Below are positions 14,088 through 21,864 of a stretch of 33,273 bases of DNA, piece by piece. Below the pieces are notes generated by a model that worked only from the letters and a program-made list of their open reading frames with translations, was not told the origin of the DNA and made no database searches. Source of the DNA: Pseudomonadota bacterium (GTDB lineage: Bacteria > Desulfobacterota > GWC2-55-46 > JADFVP01); the NCBI GenBank assembly GCA_015222595.1, contig JADFVP010000003.1:1-33273 (forward strand), written 5' to 3'. Position numbers and translations under genes: made by a program. The stretch's first letter is position 1. Each line of letters opens with the position of its first letter.

Positions 14088-16547
14088 ATGGCTCAGGAAC
14101 AGGTTTCCGTCTATATAGAAGACGAGATGAGAAAGTCGTATCTCGACTACGCAATGTCGGTAATAATCGGCAGAGCGCTGCCCGATGTGCGCGACGGGCT
14201 AAAGCCGGTACATCGCCGCATACTCTTTTCCATGCACGAACTCGGCGTTGAGTGGAACAAGCCGTATAAGAAGAGTGCCCGCGTGGTCGGTGACGTAATC
14301 GGTAAGTACCACCCGCACGGCGACTCTGCGGTCTACGACGCCATAACCCGCATGGTGCAGGACTTCTCGCTCCGCTACCCGCTCATAGACGGTCAGGGAA
14401 ACTTCGGCTCAATAGACGGAGACCGCGCAGCTGCAATGCGTTACACGGAAGTCCGCATGGCGCGCCTCACGACCGAGATACTGAGAGACCTCGAAAAAGA
14501 GACCGTAGACTTTGCCCCCAACTACGACGAATCACTCAAAGAGCCCAAGGTGCTCCCTTCGGCAATGCCGAACCTGCTGGTAAACGGCTCCACGGGTATA
14601 GCCGTCGGCATGGCCACAAACATGCCGCCGCACAACCTGACAGAAATAATCGACGCGCTCATCTTAATATCAGAAAAACCGACCGCTACGGCTGCGGAAC
14701 TGATGGCGATAGTACCGGGGCCGGACTTTCCGACAGGCGGCTTTATACACGGCACAAAGGGCATTAAAGAGGCCTACAGTACGGGGCGCGGCATAATACA
14801 GGTTCGCGCGCGCGCAGGCATAGAGAAGAACCCCAGAACCAACCGCCAATCAATAGTCATCACCGAAATACCGTACATGGTCAACAAGACCCGCCTGATC
14901 GAAAACATTGCAGGGCTCGTACGGGATAAGAAGATAACAGGCATCGCAGACGTTCGCGACGAATCCGACCGCGAGGGCATGCGCCTTGTAATAGACCTAA
15001 AGCGCGACGAAGTGGCCGAGGTCATCCTGAACAACCTCTACCTCCATACGCAGATGAAGACGTCGTTCGGCATAATCAACCTCGCTATAGTGGACAACCA
15101 GCCGCGCGTGCTCACCCTCGCTGCACTTCTAAAAGAGTTCCTGCGTTCGAGAAAAGAGGTAGTTACCCGCCGCACCCTCTTCGACCTCAGAAAAGCGAAG
15201 GAGCGGGCCCATATTCTGGAAGGGCTCCAGATTGCGCTCGACAAGCTGGATGCGGTCATTAAACTTATCCGCGCCTCAAAGGGACCGGCGGAGGCGAAAG
15301 AGGGGCTCGTAAAGAAGTTCAAGCTCTCGGTGCTTCAGGCCCAGGCTATTTTGGACATGCGGCTCCAGAGGCTGACCGCGCTCGAAAGAGAGAAGCTGGC
15401 GGCAGAGTACAAAGAGCTACAAAAGCTGATGAAGTCGCTAGGCGAGATACTCGGAAGCGCAACCCGGCTGATGGAAGTAATAACCGACGAGCTGAAAGAG
15501 ATAAAAGAGCGCTACGGCGACGAGCGCAGAACCGAAATTGTAGAGGATCTCGGAGAGATAAACCTCGAAGACATCATAGCCGAAGAGGATATGGTCGTAA
15601 CGATATCGAGCAGCGGGTATATAAAGAGAAACCCGACAAGCCTGTTCGGCATACAGCGCCGGGGCGGCAAGGGCAAGAAGGGCATGACCATGAAGGAGGA
15701 GGACTTCGTCTCCGATCTGTTTATAGCCTCCACGCACTCCCACATTCTCTTCTTTACGGACAAGGGCAAAGCGTACTCGCTTAAGGTCTACGACATACCG
15801 CAGGCCGGGCGCACGGCGCGCGGCAAGGCGATAGTCAATATCTTAAACGTAGAGCCGGGCGAGTCTATTGCCGCCTTCCTGCCGGTAAAAGAGTTCAGCA
15901 AAGACCGCTTTATAGTTATGGCCACAGAGCGCGGCTACATTAAGAAGTCCGACCTGATGAGCTTTTCTAATATCCGCAGCGGCGGCCTGATAGCGCTGAC
16001 CATCGACCCCGGCGACTCGCTCATCTCCACGCGTCTTACCGACGGCACGACAGACCTCTTCATAGGCACCAAGTACGGCCAGGCTATCCGTTTCTCTGAG
16101 AGTGAAGTGCGCGAAATGGGCCGCACGGCGCGCGGTGTAAAGGCGATACGCCTGTCCAAGGAAGACACGGTGGTCTCGATGGAGGTCGTGGAGACAGGGG
16201 CCACGCTTCTTACCGTAACCGAACGCGGCTACGGCAAGCGGACCGGCTTCGACGCATACAGGTGCCAGGGGCGCGGAGGAAGCGGCATAATAAACATAAA
16301 GGTCACGGAAAGAAACGGCAACGTAGTTGACATTGCAAAGGTCGTGGACTCCGATGAACTGATGATAACTACGAGCAAGGGCAAGATAATCCGTATCGCC
16401 ATGAAGGACGTCTCGGTCATAGGCCGCTCTACACAGGGCGTAAAGCTTATGGGCGCGGAGCCGGACGAAGTAATAACCGGACTCGCCTCGCTGGCCGAAA
16501 AGGCCACCGAAGAGAACGACGACACCGAGGGCGGCGACGAGGGTTAG
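14088..16547 (+). CDS. gyrA: DNA gyrase subunit A
   Basis: An 819-residue subunit that cuts and rejoins DNA during negative supercoiling. The ATG at 14088 is chosen because CGGAGA ends a few bases before it and MAQEQVSVYIEDEM is a normal GyrA start. An upstream in-frame ATG at 14022 would add 22 atypical residues. Catalytic Tyr is residue 119 (AMRYTEVRM). The quinolone-resistance region reads HPHGDSAVYDAI, with Ser80 and Asp84 matching E. coli Ser83 and Asp87, that is, the susceptible state. The GyrA box QRRGGKG in the C-terminal beta-pinwheel identifies GyrA rather than ParC. The tail is acidic. gyrB is not in the window. A TPR lipoprotein and gpsA follow on the same strand, an order I recall from Geobacter. 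Confidence 0.97.
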   Translation: MAQEQVSVYIEDEMRKSYLDYAMSVIIGRALPDVRDGLKPVHRRILFSMHELGVEWNKPYKKSARVVGDVIGKYHPHGDSAVYDAITRMVQDFSLRYPLIDGQGNFGSIDGDRAAAMRYTEVRMARLTTEILRDLEKETVDFAPNYDESLKEPKVLPSAMPNLLVNGSTGIAVGMATNMPPHNLTEIIDALILISEKPTATAAELMAIVPGPDFPTGGFIHGTKGIKEAYSTGRGIIQVRARAGIEKNPRTNRQSIVITEIPYMVNKTRLIENIAGLVRDKKITGIADVRDESDREGMRLVIDLKRDEVAEVILNNLYLHTQMKTSFGIINLAIVDNQPRVLTLAALLKEFLRSRKEVVTRRTLFDLRKAKERAHILEGLQIALDKLDAVIKLIRASKGPAEAKEGLVKKFKLSVLQAQAILDMRLQRLTALEREKLAAEYKELQKLMKSLGEILGSATRLMEVITDELKEIKERYGDERRTEIVEDLGEINLEDIIAEEDMVVTISSSGYIKRNPTSLFGIQRRGGKGKKGMTMKEEDFVSDLFIASTHSHILFFTDKGKAYSLKVYDIPQAGRTARGKAIVNILNVEPGESIAAFLPVKEFSKDRFIVMATERGYIKKSDLMSFSNIRSGGLIALTIDPGDSLISTRLTDGTTDLFIGTKYGQAIRFSESEVREMGRTARGVKAIRLSKEDTVVSMEVVETGATLLTVTERGYGKRTGFDAYRCQGRGGSGIINIKVTERNGNVVDIAKVVDSDELMITTSKGKIIRIAMKDVSVIGRSTQGVKLMGAEPDEVITGLASLAEKATEENDDTEGGDEG

Positions 16548-16577
16548 CCCACTCCGCGTGGGCCTCTTCCGCAGAGG
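16547..16577. repeat. Two small hairpins with TCCGC loops after gyrA
   Basis: GCCCAC-TCCGC-GTGGGC (16547-16563) starts at the last base of the gyrA stop codon, and CCTCT-TCCGC-AGAGG (16563-16577) follows at once. A third, TCTAC-TCCGC-GTAGA, lies at 16672-16686. The loops are the same while the stems differ. None is followed by a T-run. Confidence 0.65.
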
Positions 16578-16790
16578 GCGTGAATACATTACAAGCCCTC
16601 AGGGTTTGCGTATCTAACAGACACTTAATAACCACCGTAGTCCGCGCTCAATAAAATCGGCGCAAGCCGCGTCTACTCCGCGTAGAGCGTATATTAATTA
16701 CAAGCCCTCAGGGTTTGCGCATCTAACTAGCATTTAAAAACCACTGTGGTGCGCGCTTGATAAAACGAGCGAAAGCTCCGCTGGGATGAG
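16578..16790. repeat. Two-copy tandem repeat, 109-bp period
   Basis: Copy 1 begins GCGTGAATAC (16578) and copy 2 GCGTATATTA (16687). A 31-base core starting ATTACAAGCCC (16588 and 16697) is identical but for one base, and the rest aligns with scattered changes. Each copy ends with one unit of a GNRA-loop hairpin family (16648-16671: CGGC-GCAA-GCCG; 16757-16781: GAGC-GAAA-GCTC). Copy 2 reaches the start codon of the following lipoprotein gene at 16786. Confidence 0.85.
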
Positions 16791-17685
16791 ACCTATTTTG
16801 ACCATACGATCCTTTTCACCACTGTCCGGCTTTGCCGGCCCGCTCTTTCCGGTTCTGCTTCTGCTGATAACGCTACTTGCGGGCTGCACAATTAACGAAG
16901 CGAAGAGCACGTACGAAGAGGGCGCAGAACTTCTGAGCAACGGCGAGTACACGGGCGCATTGGCCAAGTTCGACACAGTTGCCCGCAACCATCAAGACTC
17001 TCCCTACGCGCCCAAAAGCCAGTACATGACAGCCACCATCTATTCGCGCAACCTCGGAGAGACGGACAAAGCGAAAGATGCCTACTTCGCGCTCTACTAC
17101 AACTACCCGAAAAGCCCCGAGGCGTTAGAGGCAAGAAAAGACCTTGCCGTAATCTACTCCGACGCGGGCGAGCACGACAAGGCCGTGGTAGAGTACCAGT
17201 GGGTGCACGACAAAAGCCCTGACGAGAGGTATTACTACCGGTACCTCATCGGCATGGAGTATCTTATGATGAACGAGCTAGCGCAAGCGCGTGTGGAGTT
17301 CAACGACCTGCTGGCGCTTAGCACCGAGCCCGAGGCCGACGGAAGCACGCCGATGGCGATAGTGACCGACCTGAAGGCCAACGTCTACTACCAGATAGCG
17401 AGCACGTACTACCTTGAGGGCGACAACGAGGGCGCGATCACAGCGTACGACGACTTTATAGAGCGTTTTCCGGGCCACGCTCTCGTGGTGGAGGCGGGGC
17501 TGAACAAGGCAAAATCGCTCGAAGCCCTGGTACGGCTCGACGAAGCGCTAAGCATCTTAAAGGGCATAGAGGACGATTATCCGAACAAAGAGGCCATAAC
17601 CGCATATATACGCTGGATAGAGAAGAAGATCCGGCAGGGGCCGAGATACTATTCGAGAGATAAAGGGAAGAGGTGGAGAAGGTAA
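16786..17685 (+). CDS. TPR outer-membrane lipoprotein (BamD-like)
   Basis: A 299-residue predicted lipoprotein. A hydrophobic signal (LFPVLLLLITLLAGC) ends in a good lipobox LLAGC, so the mature protein starts at Cys33. The rest is helical TPR-type repeats, for example YEEGAELLSNGEYTGALAKFDTVARNH, AKDAYFALYYNYPKSPEALEARKDLAVIY and a later ASTYYLEGDNEGAITAYDDFIERFP. Size and architecture resemble BamD/YfiO or the tol-pal partner CpoB, but no diagnostic residue lets me choose. The ATG has no clear ribosome site: it abuts the 3' end of a repeat copy, with a GNRA hairpin (16767-16778) 7 bases ahead. A TTG at 16798 is an alternative start. The stop codon overlaps the gpsA start by one base. Confidence 0.85.
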   Translation: MRPILTIRSFSPLSGFAGPLFPVLLLLITLLAGCTINEAKSTYEEGAELLSNGEYTGALAKFDTVARNHQDSPYAPKSQYMTATIYSRNLGETDKAKDAYFALYYNYPKSPEALEARKDLAVIYSDAGEHDKAVVEYQWVHDKSPDERYYYRYLIGMEYLMMNELAQARVEFNDLLALSTEPEADGSTPMAIVTDLKANVYYQIASTYYLEGDNEGAITAYDDFIERFPGHALVVEAGLNKAKSLEALVRLDEALSILKGIEDDYPNKEAITAYIRWIEKKIRQGPRYYSRDKGKRWRR

Positions 17686-18677
17686 TGGAAAAGGTAACCG
17701 TAATAGGAGCCGGAAGCTGGGGCACTGCGCTCGCGGCGTTGCTGGCCGAAAAGGGGCACGAGGTAGTAATATGGGCCCGCGAGAGCGAAGTTGCCGGGAC
17801 TATAAATAGAGACCACGAGAACAAGCTCTTTCTGCCGCGCGTTCAGCTGCCGCTCTCTCTAAGAGGCTCCGGCGGAATCGAAGAGGCTTTAGAAGGCGCC
17901 GACGTTGTAGTCAGCGCCGTACCGACCCACGGCCTTGCCGATATAATCGGGCGCGCCTCTTCCTTCATCTCAAGTGACACCCCCGTTATAAGCGCCACCA
18001 AAGGGGTCGAGCAGGAGACTCTGAGGCGACCGTCCGAGATACTGACCGAGGTGCCCGGCTCGCCCGAACGGGTCGCGGTCCTATCAGGGCCGACCTTTGC
18101 GCGCGAAGTAGGCAGAAAGCTGCCGACCGCCATAGTCGCAGCATCGAATTCAGAACAAACCGCAAAGAGAGCGCAGGAACTCTTTAGCGACAAGCACTTC
18201 AGGGTCTACACCAACTCAGACATGGTAGGCGTCGAGTTCGGCGGTGCGCTCAAGAACGTAATCGCTATCGCTTCTGGCATCTCCGACGGGCTGCCGCTAG
18301 GCCACAATGCGCGCGCCGCACTAATCACAAGAGGGCTCGCCGAGATGACCCGCTTAGGCGTTGCGCTCGGAGCAGAGACCAAGACCTTCAGCGGTCTTTC
18401 CGGCCTTGGCGACCTAGTGCTCACCTGCACGGGGCCGCAGAGCAGAAACTACTCCGTCGGCTTTTCATTAGGTTCTGGCATCACGCTCGACGAGATAATA
18501 GAGACGACCAACACCGTTGCAGAGGGCGTTAAGACCTCGGTTGCTGTCTCCGCACTTGCCGACAAGCACAATATATCCATGCCGATAACCAAAGCGGTCT
18601 GTGCAGTGCTCTCGGGCAATACCCCGCCCGAAGCTGCCGTTTACGAGCTGATGGCCCGCGACCTAAAAGACGAATAG
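17685..18677 (+). CDS. gpsA: Glycerol-3-phosphate dehydrogenase [NAD(P)+]
   Basis: A 330-residue cytosolic enzyme reducing dihydroxyacetone phosphate to sn-glycerol 3-phosphate, the backbone for phospholipids. The N-terminal Rossmann motif is VTVIGAGSWGTALAALLAEKG. SGPTFAREV and GVEFGGALKNVIAIASGISDGL carry the conserved catalytic lysine region, and SGLGDLVLTCTGPQSRN is the family signature. The ATG at 17685 is preferred because it overlaps the preceding stop codon (TAATG) and has GGAG 6 bases upstream. A GTG at 17673 would add four residues. Translational coupling to the TPR lipoprotein is likely. Length is usual for the family. Confidence 0.97.
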   Translation: MEKVTVIGAGSWGTALAALLAEKGHEVVIWARESEVAGTINRDHENKLFLPRVQLPLSLRGSGGIEEALEGADVVVSAVPTHGLADIIGRASSFISSDTPVISATKGVEQETLRRPSEILTEVPGSPERVAVLSGPTFAREVGRKLPTAIVAASNSEQTAKRAQELFSDKHFRVYTNSDMVGVEFGGALKNVIAIASGISDGLPLGHNARAALITRGLAEMTRLGVALGAETKTFSGLSGLGDLVLTCTGPQSRNYSVGFSLGSGITLDEIIETTNTVAEGVKTSVAVSALADKHNISMPITKAVCAVLSGNTPPEAAVYELMARDLKDE

Positions 18678-18696
18678 CTACTGCGTAGCGGCAATA

Positions 18697-18717
18697 CTGG
18701 TGGGCGCAGCCCACCAG
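18697..18717. repeat. GGGC-GCA-GCCC palindrome after gpsA
   Basis: CTGGTGGGC (18697-18705) and GCCCACCAG (18709-18717) with loop GCA, preceded by a smaller hairpin GCTAC-TGC-GTAGC (18677-18689). It is similar to the palindrome at 19569-19597 and may be a repeat element or an atypical terminator, since no T-run follows. Confidence 0.65.
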
Positions 18718-18739
18718 AAAAGACCGCACCCAGCGAAGA

Positions 18740-18814
18740 TTAATATGGCTTTAAGCCATGCGCTCAATAGAAACAAGCGCAAGCTGTGCTTAATATAAAC
18801 ACCGAAAGGTGCGC
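18740..18814. repeat. Three tandem units of a 24-26-bp hairpin repeat
   Basis: Units start TTAATATGG (18740), TCAATAGAAA (18764) and TTAATATAAA (18790), and each ends in GYGC. Units 2 and 3 contain AGC-GCAA-GCT and CACC-GAAA-GGTG, stems closed by GNRA tetraloops. Unit 1 has ATGGCTT-T-AAGCCAT. Related units occur at 16648, 16757, 19642 and 19669. The array fills most of the gap between gpsA and the methyltransferase gene. Confidence 0.75.
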
Positions 18815-18850
18815 GAAGCAACATGAGGAATGCAAGAGTAGGGTAGAGAC

Positions 18851-19564
18851 ATGGACGTCAAGCGAATACACAAAAAAATAATGGAAATAGCCGGGAAAGA
18901 GACTCCGGGGAAGATACTAGACGTACCCTGCGGCTCCGGAGTGCTTCTGAAGTATTTTCAGGAAAAGGGATTTGATGCCTACGGGGCGGATATCGACCCG
19001 AGCCGTTTTCAGTTAGATAGTGCGAAGTTCCAAAAAGCCGACCTTAACAATCGCATCGACTACGAAGACGACACCTTCGATTACTGCCTGTGTATCGAGG
19101 GGATTGAGCATGCTTTCAACCCCTACAATGTGGTCAGCGAGCTGTCGAGGGTGCTCAAGCCCGGAGGCACGCTGTACCTTAGCACCCCCAATGTTTGCAG
19201 GCTAAAAAACCGGTTCCACTACTTTTTCACGGGTATCAGCGACATACTCGAACCCGCACCGCTTCCCGTCGAGAGACCCCACAACTTTATGCTCCATGTC
19301 TCAAGCATACCGCTGCCTCAACTCGACTACTTCTGCCGAAGCCACAACTTGGAGATAGAAGAGATATTCGTGGCCCAGTACCATAGCGGCAAGCTCTTCA
19401 CCAGGCTCCTGAAGCCTCTGCTAAGAAGAATGGTCTACAAGGCTTATAAAGGATGCAGGGACAAAGAAGCGGACAAAGTCAGCAGTCGGCTTGCCAGGTT
19501 CATGCTCTCCGACGAGATACTCAACGGCGAGATGCTTATCGTAAAGGCCGTAAAGCATAGATAG
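18851..19564 (+). CDS. Class I SAM-dependent methyltransferase
   Basis: A 237-residue soluble protein. Motif I is KILDVPCGSGVLLKYF, and the acidic residue that ends strand 2 lies in YGADIDPSRF. The remaining motifs follow in order: DDTFDYCLCIEGIEHAFNP (motif IV region) and LSRVLKPGGTLYLSTPNV (post-motif). This is the Methyltransf_11/23 layout. The substrate cannot be read from sequence. The C-terminal 80 residues (FTRLLKPLLRRMVYKAYKG and onward) are basic and helical. It faces, end to end, a membrane glycosyltransferase gene, so modification of a surface glycan or lipid carrier is a reasonable guess but no more. Codon use (ATA-rich) matches the neighbours. Confidence 0.85.
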   Translation: MDVKRIHKKIMEIAGKETPGKILDVPCGSGVLLKYFQEKGFDAYGADIDPSRFQLDSAKFQKADLNNRIDYEDDTFDYCLCIEGIEHAFNPYNVVSELSRVLKPGGTLYLSTPNVCRLKNRFHYFFTGISDILEPAPLPVERPHNFMLHVSSIPLPQLDYFCRSHNLEIEEIFVAQYHSGKLFTRLLKPLLRRMVYKAYKGCRDKEADKVSSRLARFMLSDEILNGEMLIVKAVKHR

Positions 19565-19568
19565 GCCC

Positions 19569-19597
19569 TTGTGGGGTGGGCACTGCCCACCCCACAA
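19569..19597. terminator. Strong palindrome after the methyltransferase gene
   Basis: A perfect 13-bp stem, TTGTGGGGTGGGC (19569-19581) with GCCCACCCCACAA (19585-19597), loop ACT. It starts 4 bases after the stop codon. The run that follows is A-rich (CTAAAAAAACAA), not T-rich, so it may be a repeat element recruited as a terminator between convergent genes. Related cores are at 18697 and 21580. Confidence 0.6.
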
Positions 19598-19641
19598 AGA
19601 CTGCAAAGACTAAAAAAACAACACGACTTTGCGGCTCGCGC

Positions 19642-19695
19642 TCAGTAAAATGAGCGAAAGCTCCGCGCTCAATATAAACAGCGCAAACTGCAACC
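19642..19695. repeat. Two further GNRA-hairpin repeat units
   Basis: Unit TCAGTAAAA (19642-19668) holds GAGC-GAAA-GCTC. Unit TCAATATAAA (19669-19695) holds a degenerate CAGC-GCAA-ACTG. The second unit touches the stop codon of the minus-strand glycosyltransferase gene (19695-19697). Confidence 0.7.
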
Positions 19696-21497
19696 TACAA
19701 ATCCTGCTCTATCCGTTCAATTATCGTACACCCTTTGGGCCTGCCCGCCCGGGCTTTATCGCAGACCGGGGCGAGTTCCACAGATATCCACTCATCATAA
19801 GTCTGACGTGTCTTGCCCGGGGCCAGCCCATAGGCTCTCTCAAGGTCAATAAGCGCCGAATCTGCAAGACCCATTCTTGCGTGCAGTAACGCACGATTTA
19901 TTAATGAGTCGAAGTGCCCGGGGTATATCTGCAAGGCACGCGTGAGATCTTCCAGACCTTTCTTGTTAAGCCCTGAGAGCAGATATGCCGTACCACGGTT
20001 ATTAAGGGCCAAAAAGTGCCTTGGGTCGAGTTCTAACGCCCGCGTATTATCGGCTATACTCTCTTTCAGCCCCCCTCTTTCAAGAAATATCATTCCTCGT
20101 ATATAATAGAGATGCGCCAGATCGGGGCTCTTCTCGATATTGTCGCTTATAAAGACCAGCGGATCCTTCCATGTACTGTTTCTTGCTTTAAGCGCGGCCC
20201 CCAGTGGCACGACGGCAAAGGAGATGCATAGGCACAGAGCGACAACGGAAGCTTTTTGCTCCGAACCCCGAAATACCGTTATGGATAGATAAAAAATCCC
20301 GGATGTAAAGGCGGCGATAAGGCCGAAGCCCGGCAGATAGAGCCTGTGCTCGAAGATAACGTCTTTTATCGGAACAACCGAGGATTCAACCGAGAGCGCC
20401 AGAAAAAAGAAGAATATTCCAAAGGCGGCTACAAGGCCGAACGTACCGGCGCACTGTCCGTCTGAGTGCGACCTCAGCGCCCTTTTTAGAATAAGTACGC
20501 CTGCAGAGAGCACGCCCAGGAGAAATGAGAGGCTTAAGAGCGTGCGTACGTTAAAAAATGTTTCGCTTACGGGAAAATCGTAATAAAAGCGAAGGTTTGA
20601 TGGGTAGAACAACAGCCTTATATACTCGACAATGACACTAAGCTCGGTAAACAGATATGTCGTTCTCGGTATGTTGCCAGCTTCTACAAGTTTTGTGCGG
20701 GTTACCTCCGAAACAAGGTCGATGCCTCCCAAATTCTGCGACACCACAAGGAAAGAGGCCGGTATGGTAATCAGTGTCAGTCCGAGCGGAAGGTAGACCC
20801 TCATGCTTCGTCGTATACCCCTGAAAAATATCATATCGTAGAGCAAGATGGCAAAGGGCAGGGTAAAGGCTATCTCCTTTGTTTTCATAGCAAGAAGTGT
20901 GGAAACGACGCAGAAGAAATAATAAAATGTTCCGCCTTTTCTCTCTTCCGACATATCTGATATACGCCCCTTTATAAAGAGGAGCAGGGCTGCTAGATAG
21001 AAGAGTGCGGCAAGAGAAGTGAAGCGCTGGCTCAAGTACGTAACAGCCTGCGTTTGTACGGGATGAGCCATAAATATTAGCGCCGTTACGAAAGCGAAAG
21101 TCGCCTGGAGACTTTTTTTGTCTGTACTTTGAGGTTCTGTACCGCTCAGTTCGCCACTTTGCGGCCTTGCAAATGAGGCCTTCAAAATGTAGAAAACGAG
21201 AAGAGAGTTTGCAAGGTGAATAACGACGTTTAAGAGGTGGTAATCGAAGGCAACGAAGCCCCCGACCGTATAATTTAACGCGAAGGAGAGGTATCCGATA
21301 AAGCGCGGAGCCGATAGCGGCGTGCCGCTAAGTGTGCGCACAGCTAAGTTGTCGAGGATATAAGTTCTGTCGTCGAGCGCAAAGCCAGCCTCAAGCGCTC
21401 CTGCCCAGAGCCAGAAACCGAGGAGAACGATCAGTAAAGGAAAGAATTTACTTAAGCGGTTCACAAAAGAAGTATAGTATATCGTATGGGCCAGCAC
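19695..21497 (-). CDS. TMTC-like membrane glycosyltransferase with C-terminal TPRs
   Basis: A 600-residue protein. The N-terminal about 420 residues are a polytopic membrane domain with roughly ten helices. An acidic motif in the first external loop (FALDDRTYILDN) is typical of GT-C/PMT-type enzymes that use lipid-linked sugars. Residues about 460-570 hold three TPR units (LYYIRGMIFLERGGLKESI, ALNNRGTAYLLSGLNKKGLEDL, SLINRALLHARMGLADSAL). This arrangement matches eukaryotic TMTC O-mannosyltransferases and their bacterial relatives. It should transfer a sugar to protein or another acceptor on the periplasmic side. The start is GTG at 21497, supported by AGAGG a few bases upstream on the minus strand. 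The donor and acceptor are unknown. Confidence 0.85.
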   Translation of the reverse strand: MLAHTIYYTSFVNRLSKFFPLLIVLLGFWLWAGALEAGFALDDRTYILDNLAVRTLSGTPLSAPRFIGYLSFALNYTVGGFVAFDYHLLNVVIHLANSLLVFYILKASFARPQSGELSGTEPQSTDKKSLQATFAFVTALIFMAHPVQTQAVTYLSQRFTSLAALFYLAALLLFIKGRISDMSEERKGGTFYYFFCVVSTLLAMKTKEIAFTLPFAILLYDMIFFRGIRRSMRVYLPLGLTLITIPASFLVVSQNLGGIDLVSEVTRTKLVEAGNIPRTTYLFTELSVIVEYIRLLFYPSNLRFYYDFPVSETFFNVRTLLSLSFLLGVLSAGVLILKRALRSHSDGQCAGTFGLVAAFGIFFFFLALSVESSVVPIKDVIFEHRLYLPGFGLIAAFTSGIFYLSITVFRGSEQKASVVALCLCISFAVVPLGAALKARNSTWKDPLVFISDNIEKSPDLAHLYYIRGMIFLERGGLKESIADNTRALELDPRHFLALNNRGTAYLLSGLNKKGLEDLTRALQIYPGHFDSLINRALLHARMGLADSALIDLERAYGLAPGKTRQTYDEWISVELAPVCDKARAGRPKGCTIIERIEQDL

Positions 21498-21606
21498 AAG
21501 CCTCTACTAAGCCGGGAAGCTGACCCGGCGCAAAACTTTATATAACGACTCTGCCATAGGGGGTTTGCTTTTGTTTTGTTGGCAGTGCCCACCAAAAGAG
21601 GTTACA

Positions 21607-21665
21607 AGCGGCAGAATGGTGCCGCTAACGAAAGAACCGTTGGGTTTTGCTCCGCTCTACCCAAC
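21607..21665. repeat. REP-like palindromes upstream of the aminotransferase
   Basis: AGCGGCA-GAATGG-TGCCGCT (21607-21626) and GTTGGGT...ACCCAAC (21639-21665) with a TTTGCTCCGCTCT loop. The second resembles a TTGGG...CCCAA intergenic palindrome that I recall from many proteobacteria. A degenerate relative of the GGGC-NNN-GCCC palindrome lies at 21571-21594. The rest of 21498-21743 shows no gene. Confidence 0.6.
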
Positions 21666-21743
21666 CTACCAAAAATTAAAAAAAGACCAAATCAAGCCCT
21701 ATATACACCTATTACTCCCCGTGCGGGCAGCACCGCAAGCTGC

Positions 21744-21772
21744 TTGACACATCCCCCCTCTTGAGTTACTAT
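21744..21772 (+). promoter_or_regulatory. Sigma-70 promoter of the aminotransferase-serA operon
   Basis: TTGACA (21744-21749), 17 bases, TACTAT (21767-21772). Transcription would begin near 21779, leaving an 85-base leader with the strong ribosome site AAGGAGGAA about 10 bases before the ATG at 21865. Confidence 0.75.
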
Positions 21773-21864
21773 AACTGGTCTGTTTCCATGAAAAAATCGA
21801 AAAAATACGTACACCAAAAACGAACAAAAAATATAAAGACCGACTAAGGAGGAAGTTTCTTATT

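Noticed and set aside
18740..18814. Possible CRISPR array
   Set aside because: Units are only 24-26 bp, abut each other without unique spacers, and no cas gene is present.
21779..21864. Riboswitch in the aminotransferase-serA leader
   Set aside because: The 85-base leader shows no strong stem or recognisable conserved core, only a good ribosome site.
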